Shown here piece by piece: positions 40,401 to 44,956 of a stretch of DNA of 64,000 nt. The notes below the pieces were generated by a model that did not search any database, was not told where the DNA came from, and saw only the letters and a list, made by a program, of their open reading frames with translations. The DNA comes from an uncultured Dehalococcoidia bacterium (GTDB taxonomy: Bacteria > Chloroflexota > Dehalococcoidia > Lucifugimonadales > UBA3495), in assembly GCA_958296445.1 (NCBI GenBank), contig OY282565.1, forward strand, positions 3,645,570 through 3,709,569, written 5' to 3'. The position numbers were made by a program, and so were the translations under genes. How positions within the stretch are numbered: the first letter of the stretch is position 1; each line of letters begins with the position of its first letter.

Positions 40401-42454
40401 TAGCCGAGGATCTAACCCCAACATTCGGTGCCCAGACCATCGCCAACCAAACCTGGACGCAAAACCAGGCCATAACCGCGTTCACCCTCCCCACCGCAAC
40501 CGGCGGCGACGGCCAGCTAACCCACACCCTAACCCCCGCGCTGCCAACAGGCACAACCAAAAACCCCACCCACCAGGTAACCGGCACCCCAACAACCCAC
40601 CAAACCGCCACCACCTACACCTGGAAAGCCACCGACGCCGACGGCGACGAAGCCCAGCTAACCTTCATCATAACCATAGCCCAAGACCTAACCCCAACAT
40701 TCGCAACAACCATCCCCAACCAAACCTGGACGCAAAACCAGCCCATAACCGCGCTCACCCTACCCACCGCCACCGGCGGCGACACCCCGCTAACCTACAC
40801 CCTAACCCCCGCGCTGCCCGCAGGCACAACCCGCGCAACCACCACCCCATACAGCGTAAGCGGCACCCCAACAACCCACCAAACCACCACCACCTACACC
40901 TGGAAAGCCACCGACACCAACGGCGACGAAGCCCAGCTAACCTTCACCATAGCGGTAAGCGCATTGATAGTCCCGCCGCCGCCCCCTCCGCCGGTGCCGG
41001 ACGATCCATTGCCTCCGTCCTTCTCCGACACGATAGAGGACAAATCCTGGACGCAGAACCAGGCGATAACTGCGTTCACCCTCCCCACCGCAACCGGCGG
41101 CAACACCCCGCTAACCTACACCCTAACCCCCGCCCTGCCGGCAGGCACAACCAAAAACGCCAGCCACCGGATAAGCGGCACGCCAACAACCCACCAAACC
41201 GCCACCACCTACACCTGGAAAGCAACCGACGCCGACGGAGACGCAGCCCAGCTAACCTTCACCATAACGGTAGACGCATTGGTAGTCCCGCCGCCGCCGC
41301 CACCGCCTCCCCCTCCGCCGGTGCCGGACGATCCCTTGCCTCTGTCCTTCTCCGATCCGATAAAGGCCAAATTCTGGACGCAGAACATAGCGATAACCCC
41401 GTTCACCCTGCCACAGGCAACCGGCGGCAGCGGCACGCTTACCTACACCCTAAGCCCCGCCCTGCCCGACGGCGTAACCAAGAACGCCGCCCACCGGGTG
41501 GCAGGCACCCCAACGGGCCACCAGCCCGCCACCACCTACACCTGGACGGTGCAGGACGCCGACGGCGACACGACCAATCTGATGTTCAGTATAACGGTGG
41601 ACGAAAAAGTGCCGGGCGAAATCTCGCATCTGTCCTTCTCCGATACGATAGAGGACAAATTCTGGACGCAGAGCAAGGTCATAACCCCGTTCACGCTGCC
41701 CCAGGCAACCGGCGGCCGAGGCACGCTTACCTACACCCTCAGCCCCGCGCTGCCCGCAGGCGTAACCATAAACGCCAGCCACCGAGTGAGCGGCACGCCC
41801 AGCGTGAAGCTGGCGACCACCGAGTACACCTGCACGGTGCGGGACGCCGCCGGCGACACGGCCAATCTGACGTTCAATATAACGGTGGGCGCATTGGCGC
41901 TCCCCCCGCCAACACCTCCCCCTCCGAGGGTGCCGGGCGAGATACCGCCTCTGTCCTTCTCCGATACGCCAGAGGACAAATCCCCGACACAGAACATAGA
42001 TATCAGCACTCAAGAAGAGGACGAGCCGACCACGCCGACAGCCTCCGCGCCCCCGGAGCCGACACCCACGCCGGCCCCTACCCCTACGCCAACCACGCCG
42101 GAGCCAACCCCACCGCCGGCCACGCCGGAGCCGACCACGCCGCCAACAGTCACCGCGACACCAAAGCCGACCCCAACGCCGGCCCCTACGCCGCCGACTC
42201 CCACGCCGGCCCCGCCAACAGCGGCCACCGCGACGCCGGAGCCAACACCGGCCGCTGCAACGCCCGCGCCAACGGCAACGCCTGAGCCGACCCTCACGCC
42301 GACTCCCACGCCGGCCCTCGCGCCGCCGCCGGTAATGCCGACCACGCCGGACAGGGGCATCACCCCGGTCTGGTGGATCCTGTTGCTACTGCTGCTAGTC
42401 GCCACAGCGGTGGCCTTGGCCGTCAAAAACCGCAAGCGCCTCGGTATTGGATGA
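22490..42454 (+). CDS. Giant membrane-anchored surface protein with calcium-motif and Ig-like (He_PIG) repeats
   Basis: One frame of 6654 residues. The start is GTG 22490 or ATG 22496. Residues about 8-30 form a hydrophobic signal or anchor. A Thr/Pro stalk (about 38-245) is built on PDGNETTTPPVTPTPN units. To about residue 3120, some 16 beta-sandwich domains share VTGTPQLALTIG, a DxDxDGISI calcium-type loop and ALTLNGGTI; seven He_PIG domains are mixed in. From about 3120 to 6490 come 36 tandem He_PIG domains of about 91 residues (WTQNQAITAFTLPTATGGDG, LPAGTTKNA, SGTPT, TYTWKATDADGD). Then a Pro/Thr stalk, a transmembrane helix (WWILLLLLLVATAVALAV) and the tail KNRKRLGIG. Likely an extended, calcium-stiffened adhesin or stalk on the cell surface. 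No sortase, protease or secretion genes are adjacent. Confidence 0.9.
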   Translation: MGMGSRVARLLMLGVLGVAVFAVALIAYSFPLPTSSATYWSSASATSTPPSNPDATPTSTPIVPPAPVTPTPATPTPNPDNTPTSTPPVPPTPVTPTPVTPTPNPDDTPTSTPPITPTPNPDGNETTTPPVTPTPNPDGNETTTPPVTPTPNPDGNETTTPPVTPTPSPDGNETTTPPATPTPNPDGNETSTPPVTPTPGPDRNETSTPSNPDGNETTTPPVTPPSCPADTATSTLSCPTDTATTTLLRFGQTIAPQTYTAGQPVSVTLPAASGGAAPLSYRLEPALPNGLSFDPDSLSISGAPADFSLPTLYQLTVTDANGDSISLQFLLEVNAVAPAQSAATVTGVTITSTAPTDNGATAPYAAAANIDVAVTFSGPVTVTGTPQLALAIGSRTRQAAYRSATTSAITFRYPVTGADRDSDGISIAANALTLNGGTIQSSGVDVTLGLGSHALAAQSDHKVDGGGASFDGVASPAYTFEVGILKTITLPEADAASGSPPYNLAATPALPNGLTFASATRTIAGTPSAAMATTTYTLIANSPQGSDTLPFTLQVVYPAPTVSGVSITSVPAGSSYAADENIDVTVTFSHPVNVTGTPQLALVIGTNTRQAQLQSASGSTIGFRYQVADDDADLDGISIAADALALNGGAIRAATGGMAALLSLGTHALSNSASHSVKDAKPSFGTATIESRQLETNTSITPIVLPAATSGDGSLTYTLTPALPTGITYATSTRAIAGTPTTAMAATTYTWTATDTDGDSAQLTFNLEVLAPQGPAPTNITVHSSDPDGNYQDGDTLTLKITYPGDMVITGAPYLILDVGGSPRRAFFDSGDSEFDSLERELPFNYTIQPGDFDGDGIAVAADALRLNGGSILTYVAREQARLGLGSHAVASGDATSATMRVNDAAPSFGAATLDNKLYDTNTAITPIVLPEATGGDGTLSYTLTPSTMPAGMTWTASTRTIAGTPTTTTPSQTYTWTATDSDGDESELTFSINVWAPSGPAVGDVNAYRLGNDDGLFYSDNNKDNYWPTETIRVFVGYESELTLTGSPQLVMIIGNKRVKAVYDSPTSDYINELLDGDATNPNHLFVFKYVVQSGDWDGDGIAIPADALLLNGGSIRDAGSGLDVQLNLGDHAIASGSAKSGKLKVADTSPSLPSGVTLDDRTIALNQPVTVALVSEINGDSPFTYSITPTLPAGLSVGTPTGNINGVQPDEPYIIGQTSVTSTATYTLKATDRDGDTTTLGTFNLVTAVTAMVDELDILSTPYANSSYGAGEVIEVAVGFDRGITAQDLSDTTLSITIGQNTRSAAYARTDADNRLVYAYTVQGSDADTDGVSIPADSLQLNGATIRDTATTVNAALDLGTHAVTNDSAHKVNGSVATPMAVEAVAILSAPASADGYDAGEVIKAKVTFAKPATVTGAPQLALTIGTTQRQAAYQAAESNNDYLIFSYTVATSDKDADGISIAANALALNRGTIRDPASANAALGLGTRAIANASAHKVYTPPRLTGLAILSTPGVNGTYAAGEDILLQLSFSEPVTTHGRPQVALTIGANTRQAVWTSDVTGAGRRNLYQYVVTQDDFDGDGISIASDAINLPTGVRIWGYGFDYAVLSLGTHAVTNDPAHTVRDTLPSFPAIQPQHYIAGTAVDFTLPNSGGDGAITYALAPSTLPGGLTYTVETPTTTTTLRKITGTPTTTTPSRAYTWTATDADADTAQANFSIAVAAANAPKVTAVQIFSNTRPGSGNTYTVASRNPIMVDVQFDQEVNVTGTPQLALEIGAQTVQMNTWNGSFAFVDCRGFSCPRSKTTLRFEYYVQAADKDADGISIHSGALTLNGGTITSRGTGPNASPAGIAASLGLGSHAISNDPLHKVDGGSDPAPIVTAVDLPRIPAAVPPSGYRPGDLMRVCVRFNQDLTLTGNPKLALQIGSRTRDADFSFVLRSTPSSPYRGICFDYTFQTDDFDSDGVSILDTLDSNGNVTAHALKLNGATIRNARGTDAALSLGTHAVSNNPEFRVFSPPKITSVSVISTPNQSGTYSWEADLKIAIDYDQAVTFTPDSTNAGMRLTLGVDSGNHDVYVSAADTTGSRIVFKHDVQHTDLDADGITLAANALKLNGGTLRDADGEDAQTALTGFTFTNKSDAKLNGAKAFLWPVFPNNALWVSNPTAGVHSDSYFFSPGGDTPLSWSVTPALPDGLAIQKGTGIFDTLYSLSGTPAQETPLREYTVTVEDAIGVPANGIGGYDLNNGDTDTAKFRMRVTGPRPVVTGVRFTGAPQQGATYGASEEIVVGVSFATDRTEAIIVEGAPQLALKIGGSTRQATYYYADTAGSATTLYFRYTVQAADADADGISIDDDALTIGVQAAIRSARGHNAVTDLGIHAIANNPSHKVNGAISRPPRVIGVLVTSQPARGLHYYRGEEIEIRLEFNQAVGVSGSPTLGMTVSSPTYPVVNVIRQASYGQVGISPRYHYFRYLVQQSDVDSDGLYTTINALNIPAGAHIRNALGTDAQNGILRSPILISTHSLNGATNRAAFVRGIRITSRPARGTTYKMGETITAQVRFSKPVTVTGTPSLAIQMSSGIRSASYTRSLRAQETVNLSDPYAYWLEFSYTVQGGNHDADGISIQETLINSILGSPLPANMHYWLPPLGLDHGATIVGTGDGGAAAQLNARLVETLVELVQVSGGIYRQDRRTVVTDHSLRNQTAHKVNGRQPTVTGIAFPYWPANNNGCNDPLRTTNNLASICDGRRDIVPGYVEGESIYVIVTFSEPVAAAGTQSNPGMALTLESGTVNTTAWSQYAPAFNNYTKLGFVYRVQEGDYDSNGLSISRNALTASGSGSIRSKATGNPAVLTLPSALNNQARHAVLRTAPTPARIRSIGFPTSDIRLSRPYANNTYDADEYIEMAAVFNKPVNVTGNPQLSVTIGSNTRAVNYSGSAFGGTILTFRYLVQSTDLDTDGIQLPANAISLNGGAITTRSNNLAADLTSRATQIRSDHKVNGAQNGPPNVTLVDIRTRPLVGNTYGTDETIEVKAHFHKRIVVTGSPQLALTLGTETAQASHISTDDRAITFSYKVKTTDRALNGLSIGASALTLNGGTIKSRSNVNANLSLSRNYITNSQHHRVDGRIKHIPTFGSTVIAAKSWRVNSSVSDTLPAAQGGRGAIAYSISPALPAGLSFNNTTRVISGRPTAAAARRSYTLTARDAHNMTGSISFYITITSTPAPTFGAQTISDKTWRENAPITAFTLPQATSGDAPLTYALSPALPGGVTRNATTRQVSGTPTAAMATTRYTWTATDSDGDTASLTFYITVTPALSGDRIPTFGAQTVTDKTLAQNTPITAFYLPAATGGDGTLTYALSPALPSGVIGATSSPYRVSGTPSVSMTRTQYTWTATDADGDTASLAFHVTITADTAPYFSRLIDNKRWIRGNAITGFMLPTATGGNGALSYSLSPALPAGVTRNAATRQISGTPTASSTSTPYTWTVEDADGDTASLTFNIEVDAIPSFGDQTISNKNWGQNLQITPFDLPEATGGDGALTYQLSPALPAGLTMRTTSTPYRVSGTPESPLSPAQFTWTVTDADGDTASLQFSITIDGIPTFGDQTITDQVWVKGEDISPLTFPLATGGNGELTYTLDPPRPNAMSWEWSADLKRLSGAPPFTMTRSPFTWTVYDEDYDRDQIKFYLTIVEDLFPSFSTTITDKAWTQTYAITPFTLPTATGGDTPLTYTLSPALPAGVATTTTFAVSGTPTGTQTRTEYTWTATDADGDTASLTFDIAIAAPGSGPTFGSQSIADKSWTQNQTITAFTLPAATGGNGALTYAMSPALPGGVATTTTFAVSGAPTGTMTSTEYTWTATDADGHQVSLTFNIEINASAIDSAPTFGDQTIPDQFWTKDKPITALTLPAATGGNGTLTYDIDPPPPIGMTLSDSRQLSGTPPFTLTGMPFRWFVRDEDGDRATIDFIVTISENVAPTFSTTIANKTWTQNKSITPFTLPTATGGNTPLTYTLTPALPTGVTRATTTPFTISGAPTTHQPAATYTWKATDNDGDAAELTFTITITEDLSPTFGAQTIPNQTWTQNRPISPLTLPTATSGDTPLTYTLTPALPSGTATTTQHSVTGTPTTHQTATTYTWKATDTDGDTAQLTFTITIAEDLTPTFGAQTIANQTWTQNQPITALTLPTATNGDGQLTHTLTPALPTGTTKNATHEVTGTPTTHQTATTYTWKATDTDGDAAQLTFTITIAQDLSPSFSTTIPNQTWTQNQPIPALTLPTATGGDTPLTYTLSPALPTGTTKNASHEVTGTPTTHQTATTYTWKATDTDGDKAELTFTITITEDLSPSFATTIPNQTWTQNQPIPAFTLPTATGGDGSLTYTLSPALPAGVSKDNSHEVTGTPSGHQSATTYTWKATDADGDATQLTFTITIAQDLSPSFSTTIPNQTWTQNQQITAFTLPTATGGDTPLTYTISPALPAGISKNVSHEVSGTPTGHQTAATYTWKATDADGDKAELTFTITIAEDLSPSFSTTISNKTWTQNKQITAFTLPTATGGDGSLTYTLSPALPAGVSKNDSHRVTGTPSGHQSATTYTWKATDADGDTAQLTFTITIAEDLTPSFGAQTIANQTWTQNQAITTLTLPTATGGDTPLTYTLTPALPAGTTKNASHEVTGTPTTHQTATTYTWKATDADGDATQLTFTITITEDLSPTFGAQTIPNQTWTQNQAITAFTLPTATGGDGQLTHTLTPALPAGTTKNAAHKVSGTPTTHQTATTYTWKATDADGDTAELTFTITITEDLSPSFSTTIPNQTWTQNQQITALTLPTATGGDTPLTYTLSPALPTGTTKNAAHEVSGTPTTHQPATTYTWKATDTDGDKTELTFTITIAEDLSPSFSTTIPNQTWTQNQAITAFTLPTATGGDTPLTYTLTPALPAGTTKNATHEISGTPTTHQTAATYTWKATDADGDAAQLTFTITVTEDLSPSFTTTIANQTWTQNQAITALTLPTATGGDGQLTHTLTPALPNGVATTTPFAVSGTPTNHQAATTYTWKATDADGDAAELTFTITIAEDLSPSFSTTISNKTWTQNKQITPFTLPTATGGDGSLTHTLTPALPTGTTKNATHRVTGTPSGHQAATTYTWKATDADGDAAQLTFTITIAEDLSPTFATTIPNQTWTQNQAITAFTLPTATGGDGSLTHTLTPALPAGTTKNAAHQISGTPTTHQTASTYTWKATDADGDTAQLTFTITVTEDLSPTFSATIANQTWTQNQAITTLTLPTATGGDSQLTHTLTPALPNGVATTTPFAVSGTPTNHQTETTYTWKATDADGDAAQLTFTITIAQDLTPTFGAQTIPNQTWTQNQAITALTLPTATSGDGQLTHTLTPALPAGITKNATHEVSGTPTGHQTAITYTWKATDADGDAAQLTFTITITEDLSPSFTTTIANQTWTQNQAITAFTLPTATGGDGSLTYTLSPSLPAGVSKNYSHRVTGTPTGHQTAATYTWKATDTDGDATQLTFTITIAPDLSPSFTTTIANQTWTQNQAITAITLPTATGGDGNLAYTLSPALPAGITKNASHEISGIPTNHQTAATYTWKATDADGDAVELTFTITIAEDLSPTFSTTIANQTWTQNQAITAFTLPTATGGDGQLTHTLTPALPTGTTKNATHEVSGTPTTHQAATTYTWKATDADGDTAELTFTITIAEDLAPTFGSQTIPNQTWTQNQAITAFTLPTATGGDGNLTHTLTPALPASTTKNATHRVTGTPSGHQSETTYTWKATDADGDTAQLTFTITIAEDLSPEFSTTIPSQTWTQNQQITAFTLPTATGGDGSLTYTLTPALPAGTTKNATHRVTGTPTTHQTATTYTWKATDADGDAAQLTFTITIAEDLSPTFSTTIPNQTWTQNQTITTLTLPASTGGDTPLTYTLSPALPNGVATTTPFAVSGTPTTHQTTTTYTWKATDADGDKAELTFTITIAEDLTPTFGAQTIANQTWTQNQAITAFTLPTATGGDGQLTHTLTPALPTGTTKNPTHQVTGTPTTHQTATTYTWKATDADGDEAQLTFIITIAQDLTPTFATTIPNQTWTQNQPITALTLPTATGGDTPLTYTLTPALPAGTTRATTTPYSVSGTPTTHQTTTTYTWKATDTNGDEAQLTFTIAVSALIVPPPPPPPVPDDPLPPSFSDTIEDKSWTQNQAITAFTLPTATGGNTPLTYTLTPALPAGTTKNASHRISGTPTTHQTATTYTWKATDADGDAAQLTFTITVDALVVPPPPPPPPPPPVPDDPLPLSFSDPIKAKFWTQNIAITPFTLPQATGGSGTLTYTLSPALPDGVTKNAAHRVAGTPTGHQPATTYTWTVQDADGDTTNLMFSITVDEKVPGEISHLSFSDTIEDKFWTQSKVITPFTLPQATGGRGTLTYTLSPALPAGVTINASHRVSGTPSVKLATTEYTCTVRDAAGDTANLTFNITVGALALPPPTPPPPRVPGEIPPLSFSDTPEDKSPTQNIDISTQEEDEPTTPTASAPPEPTPTPAPTPTPTTPEPTPPPATPEPTTPPTVTATPKPTPTPAPTPPTPTPAPPTAATATPEPTPAAATPAPTATPEPTLTPTPTPALAPPPVMPTTPDRGITPVWWILLLLLLVATAVALAVKNRKRLGIG
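22850..23160. repeat. 48-bp tandem repeat coding the N-terminal Thr/Pro stalk
   Basis: Units coding PDGNETTTPPVTPTPN repeat about six times inside the giant gene, with one shortened unit near 23110. Each unit contains an NET tripeptide. Copy number is likely to vary between strains. Confidence 0.8.
34380..40960. repeat. 273-bp tandem repeat array (homogenised He_PIG domains)
   Basis: About 24 of the 36 He_PIG units in this stretch are near-identical at DNA level, with period 273 (or 276) bases. Alternating sub-blocks such as acatggaaagc, ggcaccccaacaacccacca and ctaaccttcaccataacc occur throughout. Units before 34.3 kb and after 41.0 kb are more diverged. The repeats also create long open frames in the other + frames that are not genes. 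Confidence 0.9.
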
Positions 42455-42461
42455 CCGCCAG

Positions 42462-42528
42462 CGGCGTCTTAGCAGCGGCACAACCTGCGCTTGGGCGCAG
42501 TAAGGTTCTGCGACGCCGATTTAATTTT
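42462..42528 (+). terminator. Two-part hairpin with A/T-rich tail after the giant gene
   Basis: CGGCGTC (42462-42468) pairs with GACGCCG (42512-42518). Inside it CTGCGC-TTGG-GCGCAG (42485-42500) is a perfect hairpin, flanked by AACC/GGTT. ATTTAATTTT follows. Its place 8 bases after the stop suggests a terminator. The rest of the spacer to 42801 shows nothing recognisable. Confidence 0.5.
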
Positions 42529-42801
42529 GCCCCCGCCGGAGTGATACTCAAATGGCGGCTGGCCTGCGCCCGGCGCTACAATTTCACCCAACCGCTATCC
42601 CTGCGAAATTCGACAGTTAATCTCCTGTATTCGTCTAACCTAAGGAGCAACGGAATTTTCTCAGCTTGACAATAACCGGCATTTGTAACAGAATCGGATT
42701 GATTTTGCGCCTTCTTTCGCGGCATCCCACGCATCCCTTTGCCCTTTCCGCTCGTCCCCATTCGCCGGGGCGCGCCAATCATTAAAAGCGAGGTATAAGG
42801 A

Positions 42802-43596
42802 ATGACTCTGGCAACAGTGGGCCATAAGTCTACCGTGGACGTATCCGGCACGCCCGTGGAAGTGTTTTCCGGCGGCGACGGCCCCCCCCTCATCTACCTG
42901 CACGGCGGCGGCGGCTTTGGCACTTTCGACCCCACTAGCGGCCCCATCGCCCAGCGGCGCACCGTCTACGCGCCGTCCCACCCCGGATTCTTTGGCACTC
43001 CCCGCCCTAGCTGGGTCTACAGCATCACCGACGTGGCCCACTTCACCCTGTCGTTGGCGGAAGAGCTGGGGCTGAACGAATACGTGCTGGCCGGACATTC
43101 CATCGGCGGGTGGATTGCCGCCGAGATTGCCGCTATGGGCGGCAACAGCATCCAGGGGCTGGTGCTTATCAACGCCGCCGGCGTCAAGCCCGAGAAATCC
43201 GAAATCGCCGAAGTGTTCATGGTTTCCGGCGCCACCAGACTGGAACTCGGATTCCACGACCCGGCCCAAGTTCCCAACTACGATTTCTTTACCCGCGAGC
43301 GAAGCCCCGACGAAACCGCCGCTGAGCATTCCAATATGGAAATGCTGTCGCGCCTGTCTTGGAAGCCCTACCTGCACAACCCCAGCCTGCCCCACTACCT
43401 GTCCAAAGTGAACGCCCCCACGCTGATTGTCTGGGGCGGCAACGACGCCATCATCCCGGCGGAATGCGGCGAACTGTACCGGCAGGCCATCCCCGGCTCG
43501 ACACTGACAGTCATAGACAACTGCGGTCACAGCCCCCAGATGGAAAAGCCCGACGAATTCAACGCCGCCGTAACCGCCTTCCTAGACGGGCTGTAA
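42802..43596 (+). CDS. Alpha/beta-hydrolase fold protein
   Basis: 264 residues with a complete catalytic triad by motif: nucleophile Ser100 in AGHSIGG, Asp215 in WGGNDAIIP and His243 in CGHSPQMEKP. The oxyanion loop is YLHGGGGFG at about 32-40. The size suits an ester or C-C bond hydrolase (MhpC-like) of catabolic pathways, but the substrate is unknown. The ATG follows GAGGTATAAGGA. It stands alone after the giant gene. Confidence 0.88.
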   Translation: MTLATVGHKSTVDVSGTPVEVFSGGDGPPLIYLHGGGGFGTFDPTSGPIAQRRTVYAPSHPGFFGTPRPSWVYSITDVAHFTLSLAEELGLNEYVLAGHSIGGWIAAEIAAMGGNSIQGLVLINAAGVKPEKSEIAEVFMVSGATRLELGFHDPAQVPNYDFFTRERSPDETAAEHSNMEMLSRLSWKPYLHNPSLPHYLSKVNAPTLIVWGGNDAIIPAECGELYRQAIPGSTLTVIDNCGHSPQMEKPDEFNAAVTAFLDGL

Positions 43597-43639
43597 GCCC
43601 AACAACGCAATCAACCCCCGGCCATCAGCCCCAATGCCC

Positions 43640-43765
43640 ACCCATCCGTCCTGAGCCACTCGCAGAACAAACGGATGGGCAGGCAACCCCAAACCCCAAC
43701 CGCCCGCGTCCATCCGCTAGTCCTGAGCTTGTCAAAGGACAAACGGACAAGCGCGGGCGGAATCA
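43640..43765. repeat. Inverted repeats around gtcctgagc / aaacggatggg
   Basis: In the 268-base gap after the hydrolase, CCCATCCGT faces ACGGATGGG, and the phrase ccgt/cta-gtcctgagc occurs twice, the second with a cttgtcaaaggac arm that pairs with gtcctgagcttg. Such gtcctgagcttgtc palindromes are common dispersed elements. Confidence 0.5.
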
Positions 43766-43864
43766 TAAATTCGGCAGGGGCGGGTTTTCAACCTGCCCCT
43801 CGTGTTGGAAATCCATCACAACGCAACAGTTAGCCTCGCCCATTTATGATATTATGGAATCGGA

Positions 43865-44377
43865 ATGCAGGAACACGAAAATCGGGATCGTCGGTGGCTG
43901 CGGTTCCATGCCATAACTGCGCCCATCGGAGTCGCAGCAGTGACCGCAGTGCTGGCCTGGTTAGGCCAATCAAGTGATGAAAGCATACCGGCAACAGTGC
44001 GCTACCTAGATTCGGCAGCCAGCAAAACCTATCTGGCTACCGTAACCTATGCCCTTATAGCGGTTACTGTGGAAGGAGTCGGACGAATGGTCTTCTGGGC
44101 TTGGTCAGAACACAAAAACGCTCAAGAAAGGTTTAAGAACCAAGGCCGTGCCGAAGCCACTATGGAATACGAGAAAAAACTGGCTATCGCCGCCAAAGAA
44201 CACGAGGACGAGCTGGCTATAGCAACCAAAGAACACAAGGACAAGCTGGCTATGTCCGCCAAAGAACACGAGGACAAGCTCGCTATCGCAGCCAAAGAAC
44301 ACGAAGCCAAGCTCGCCGCGGCCAGAGAGCGGGCCAAGGCCGAAGGCATTGACCTCGACCGCTTCCTGAACCCGTAA
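43865..44377 (+). CDS. Membrane protein with C-terminal coiled coil of AKEHEDKLAIA repeats
   Basis: I do not recognise the family. The 170-residue protein has two hydrophobic segments (ITAPIGVAAVTAVLAWLG at about 17-34 and LATVTYALIAVTVEGVGRMVFWAW near 57-80). A charged helix then follows, with five copies of an 11-residue AAKEHEDKLAI unit, and the end AAARERAKAEGIDLDRFLNP. Eleven-residue periodicity suits a right-handed coiled coil. The segment from MVFWAW onward is copied twice just downstream. Function unknown. Confidence 0.6.
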   Translation: MQEHENRDRRWLRFHAITAPIGVAAVTAVLAWLGQSSDESIPATVRYLDSAASKTYLATVTYALIAVTVEGVGRMVFWAWSEHKNAQERFKNQGRAEATMEYEKKLAIAAKEHEDELAIATKEHKDKLAMSAKEHEDKLAIAAKEHEAKLAAARERAKAEGIDLDRFLNP

Positions 44378-44416
44378 GACAAGCCGACAATCCCCCTCGC
44401 GTAAGGAGTCGGACGA

Positions 44417-44683
44417 ATGGTCTTTTGGGCTTGGTCAGAACACAAAAACGCTCAAGAAAGGTTTAAGAACCAAGGCCGTGCCGAAGCCACTAAGGAATAC
44501 GAGAAAAAACTGGCTATAGCCACCAAAGAACACAAGGACGAGCTGGCTAACGCCGCCAAAGAACACGAAGACGATCTGGCTAACGCCGCAGTCATCATAC
44601 AACAGCACCAAGAAATACTGGCGGTCGCAAGGGAACGGGCCAAGGCCGAAGGCATTGACCTTGACCGCTTCTTGAACCCGTAA
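44417..44683 (+). CDS. Partial duplicate of the coiled-coil protein, copy 2 (no membrane pair)
   Basis: 88 residues starting MVFWAWSEHKNAQERFKNQG, the same as the last membrane edge and coil of the gene at 43865. The coil has three units, then an altered stretch (AAVIIQQHQEILAVA), ending in AEGIDLDRFLNP. AAGGAG lies 10 bases before the ATG, a site that was internal coding sequence in the parent. It keeps an open frame, so it may be expressed as a soluble coil, but could equally be a duplication by-product. Confidence 0.45.
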   Translation: MVFWAWSEHKNAQERFKNQGRAEATKEYEKKLAIATKEHKDELANAAKEHEDDLANAAVIIQQHQEILAVARERAKAEGIDLDRFLNP

Positions 44684-44722
44684 GACAGGCCGACAATCTC
44701 CCTCGCGCAAGGAGTCATACGG

Positions 44723-44947
44723 ATGGTCTTTTGGGCTTGGTCAGAACACAAAAACGCTCAAGAAAGGTTTAAGAACCAAGGCCGTACCGAAGCCACTAAG
44801 GAATACGAGAAAAAACTGGCTATAGCCGCCAAAGAACACCAGGACAAGCTGGCTACGGCCGCCAAAGAACACGAAAACAAGCTCGCCGCGGCCAGAGAAC
44901 GGGCCAAGGCCGAAGGCATAGACCTCGACAAATACCTGAACTCATAA
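44723..44947 (+). CDS. Partial duplicate of the coiled-coil protein, copy 3
   Basis: 74 residues, again beginning MVFWAWSEHKNAQERFKNQG and ending in AEGIDLDKYLNS, with two to three coil units (AAKEHQDKLATAAKEHENK). The start has CAAGGAG upstream. It is shorter than copy 2, and its last residues differ from the parent. Confidence 0.45.
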   Translation: MVFWAWSEHKNAQERFKNQGRTEATKEYEKKLAIAAKEHQDKLATAAKEHENKLAAARERAKAEGIDLDKYLNS

Positions 44948-44956
44948 GGGCCCGTC

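Larger units (their letters stand above)
44070..44947. repeat. Triplicated 3' end of the coiled-coil membrane gene
   Basis: The block beginning at the aaggagtcggacgaatgg-like sequence (near 44077) and running through the stop and a short spacer recurs near 44403 and 44708. Copies share the MVFWAWSEHKNAQERFKNQGR start and the AEGIDLD end and differ in the number of 11-residue coil units. Each copy carries its own AAGGAG site before the ATG, so the inner coding segment became stand-alone frames. Confidence 0.85.

Noticed and set aside
39799..42285. An 828-codon + frame in the same region
   Set aside because: Same cause: repeat periodicity divisible by three keeps all phases free of stops.
42529..42801. 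A possible small gene between the giant gene and the hydrolase
   Set aside because: Only short frames without start signals or family likeness; left as a non-coding gap.
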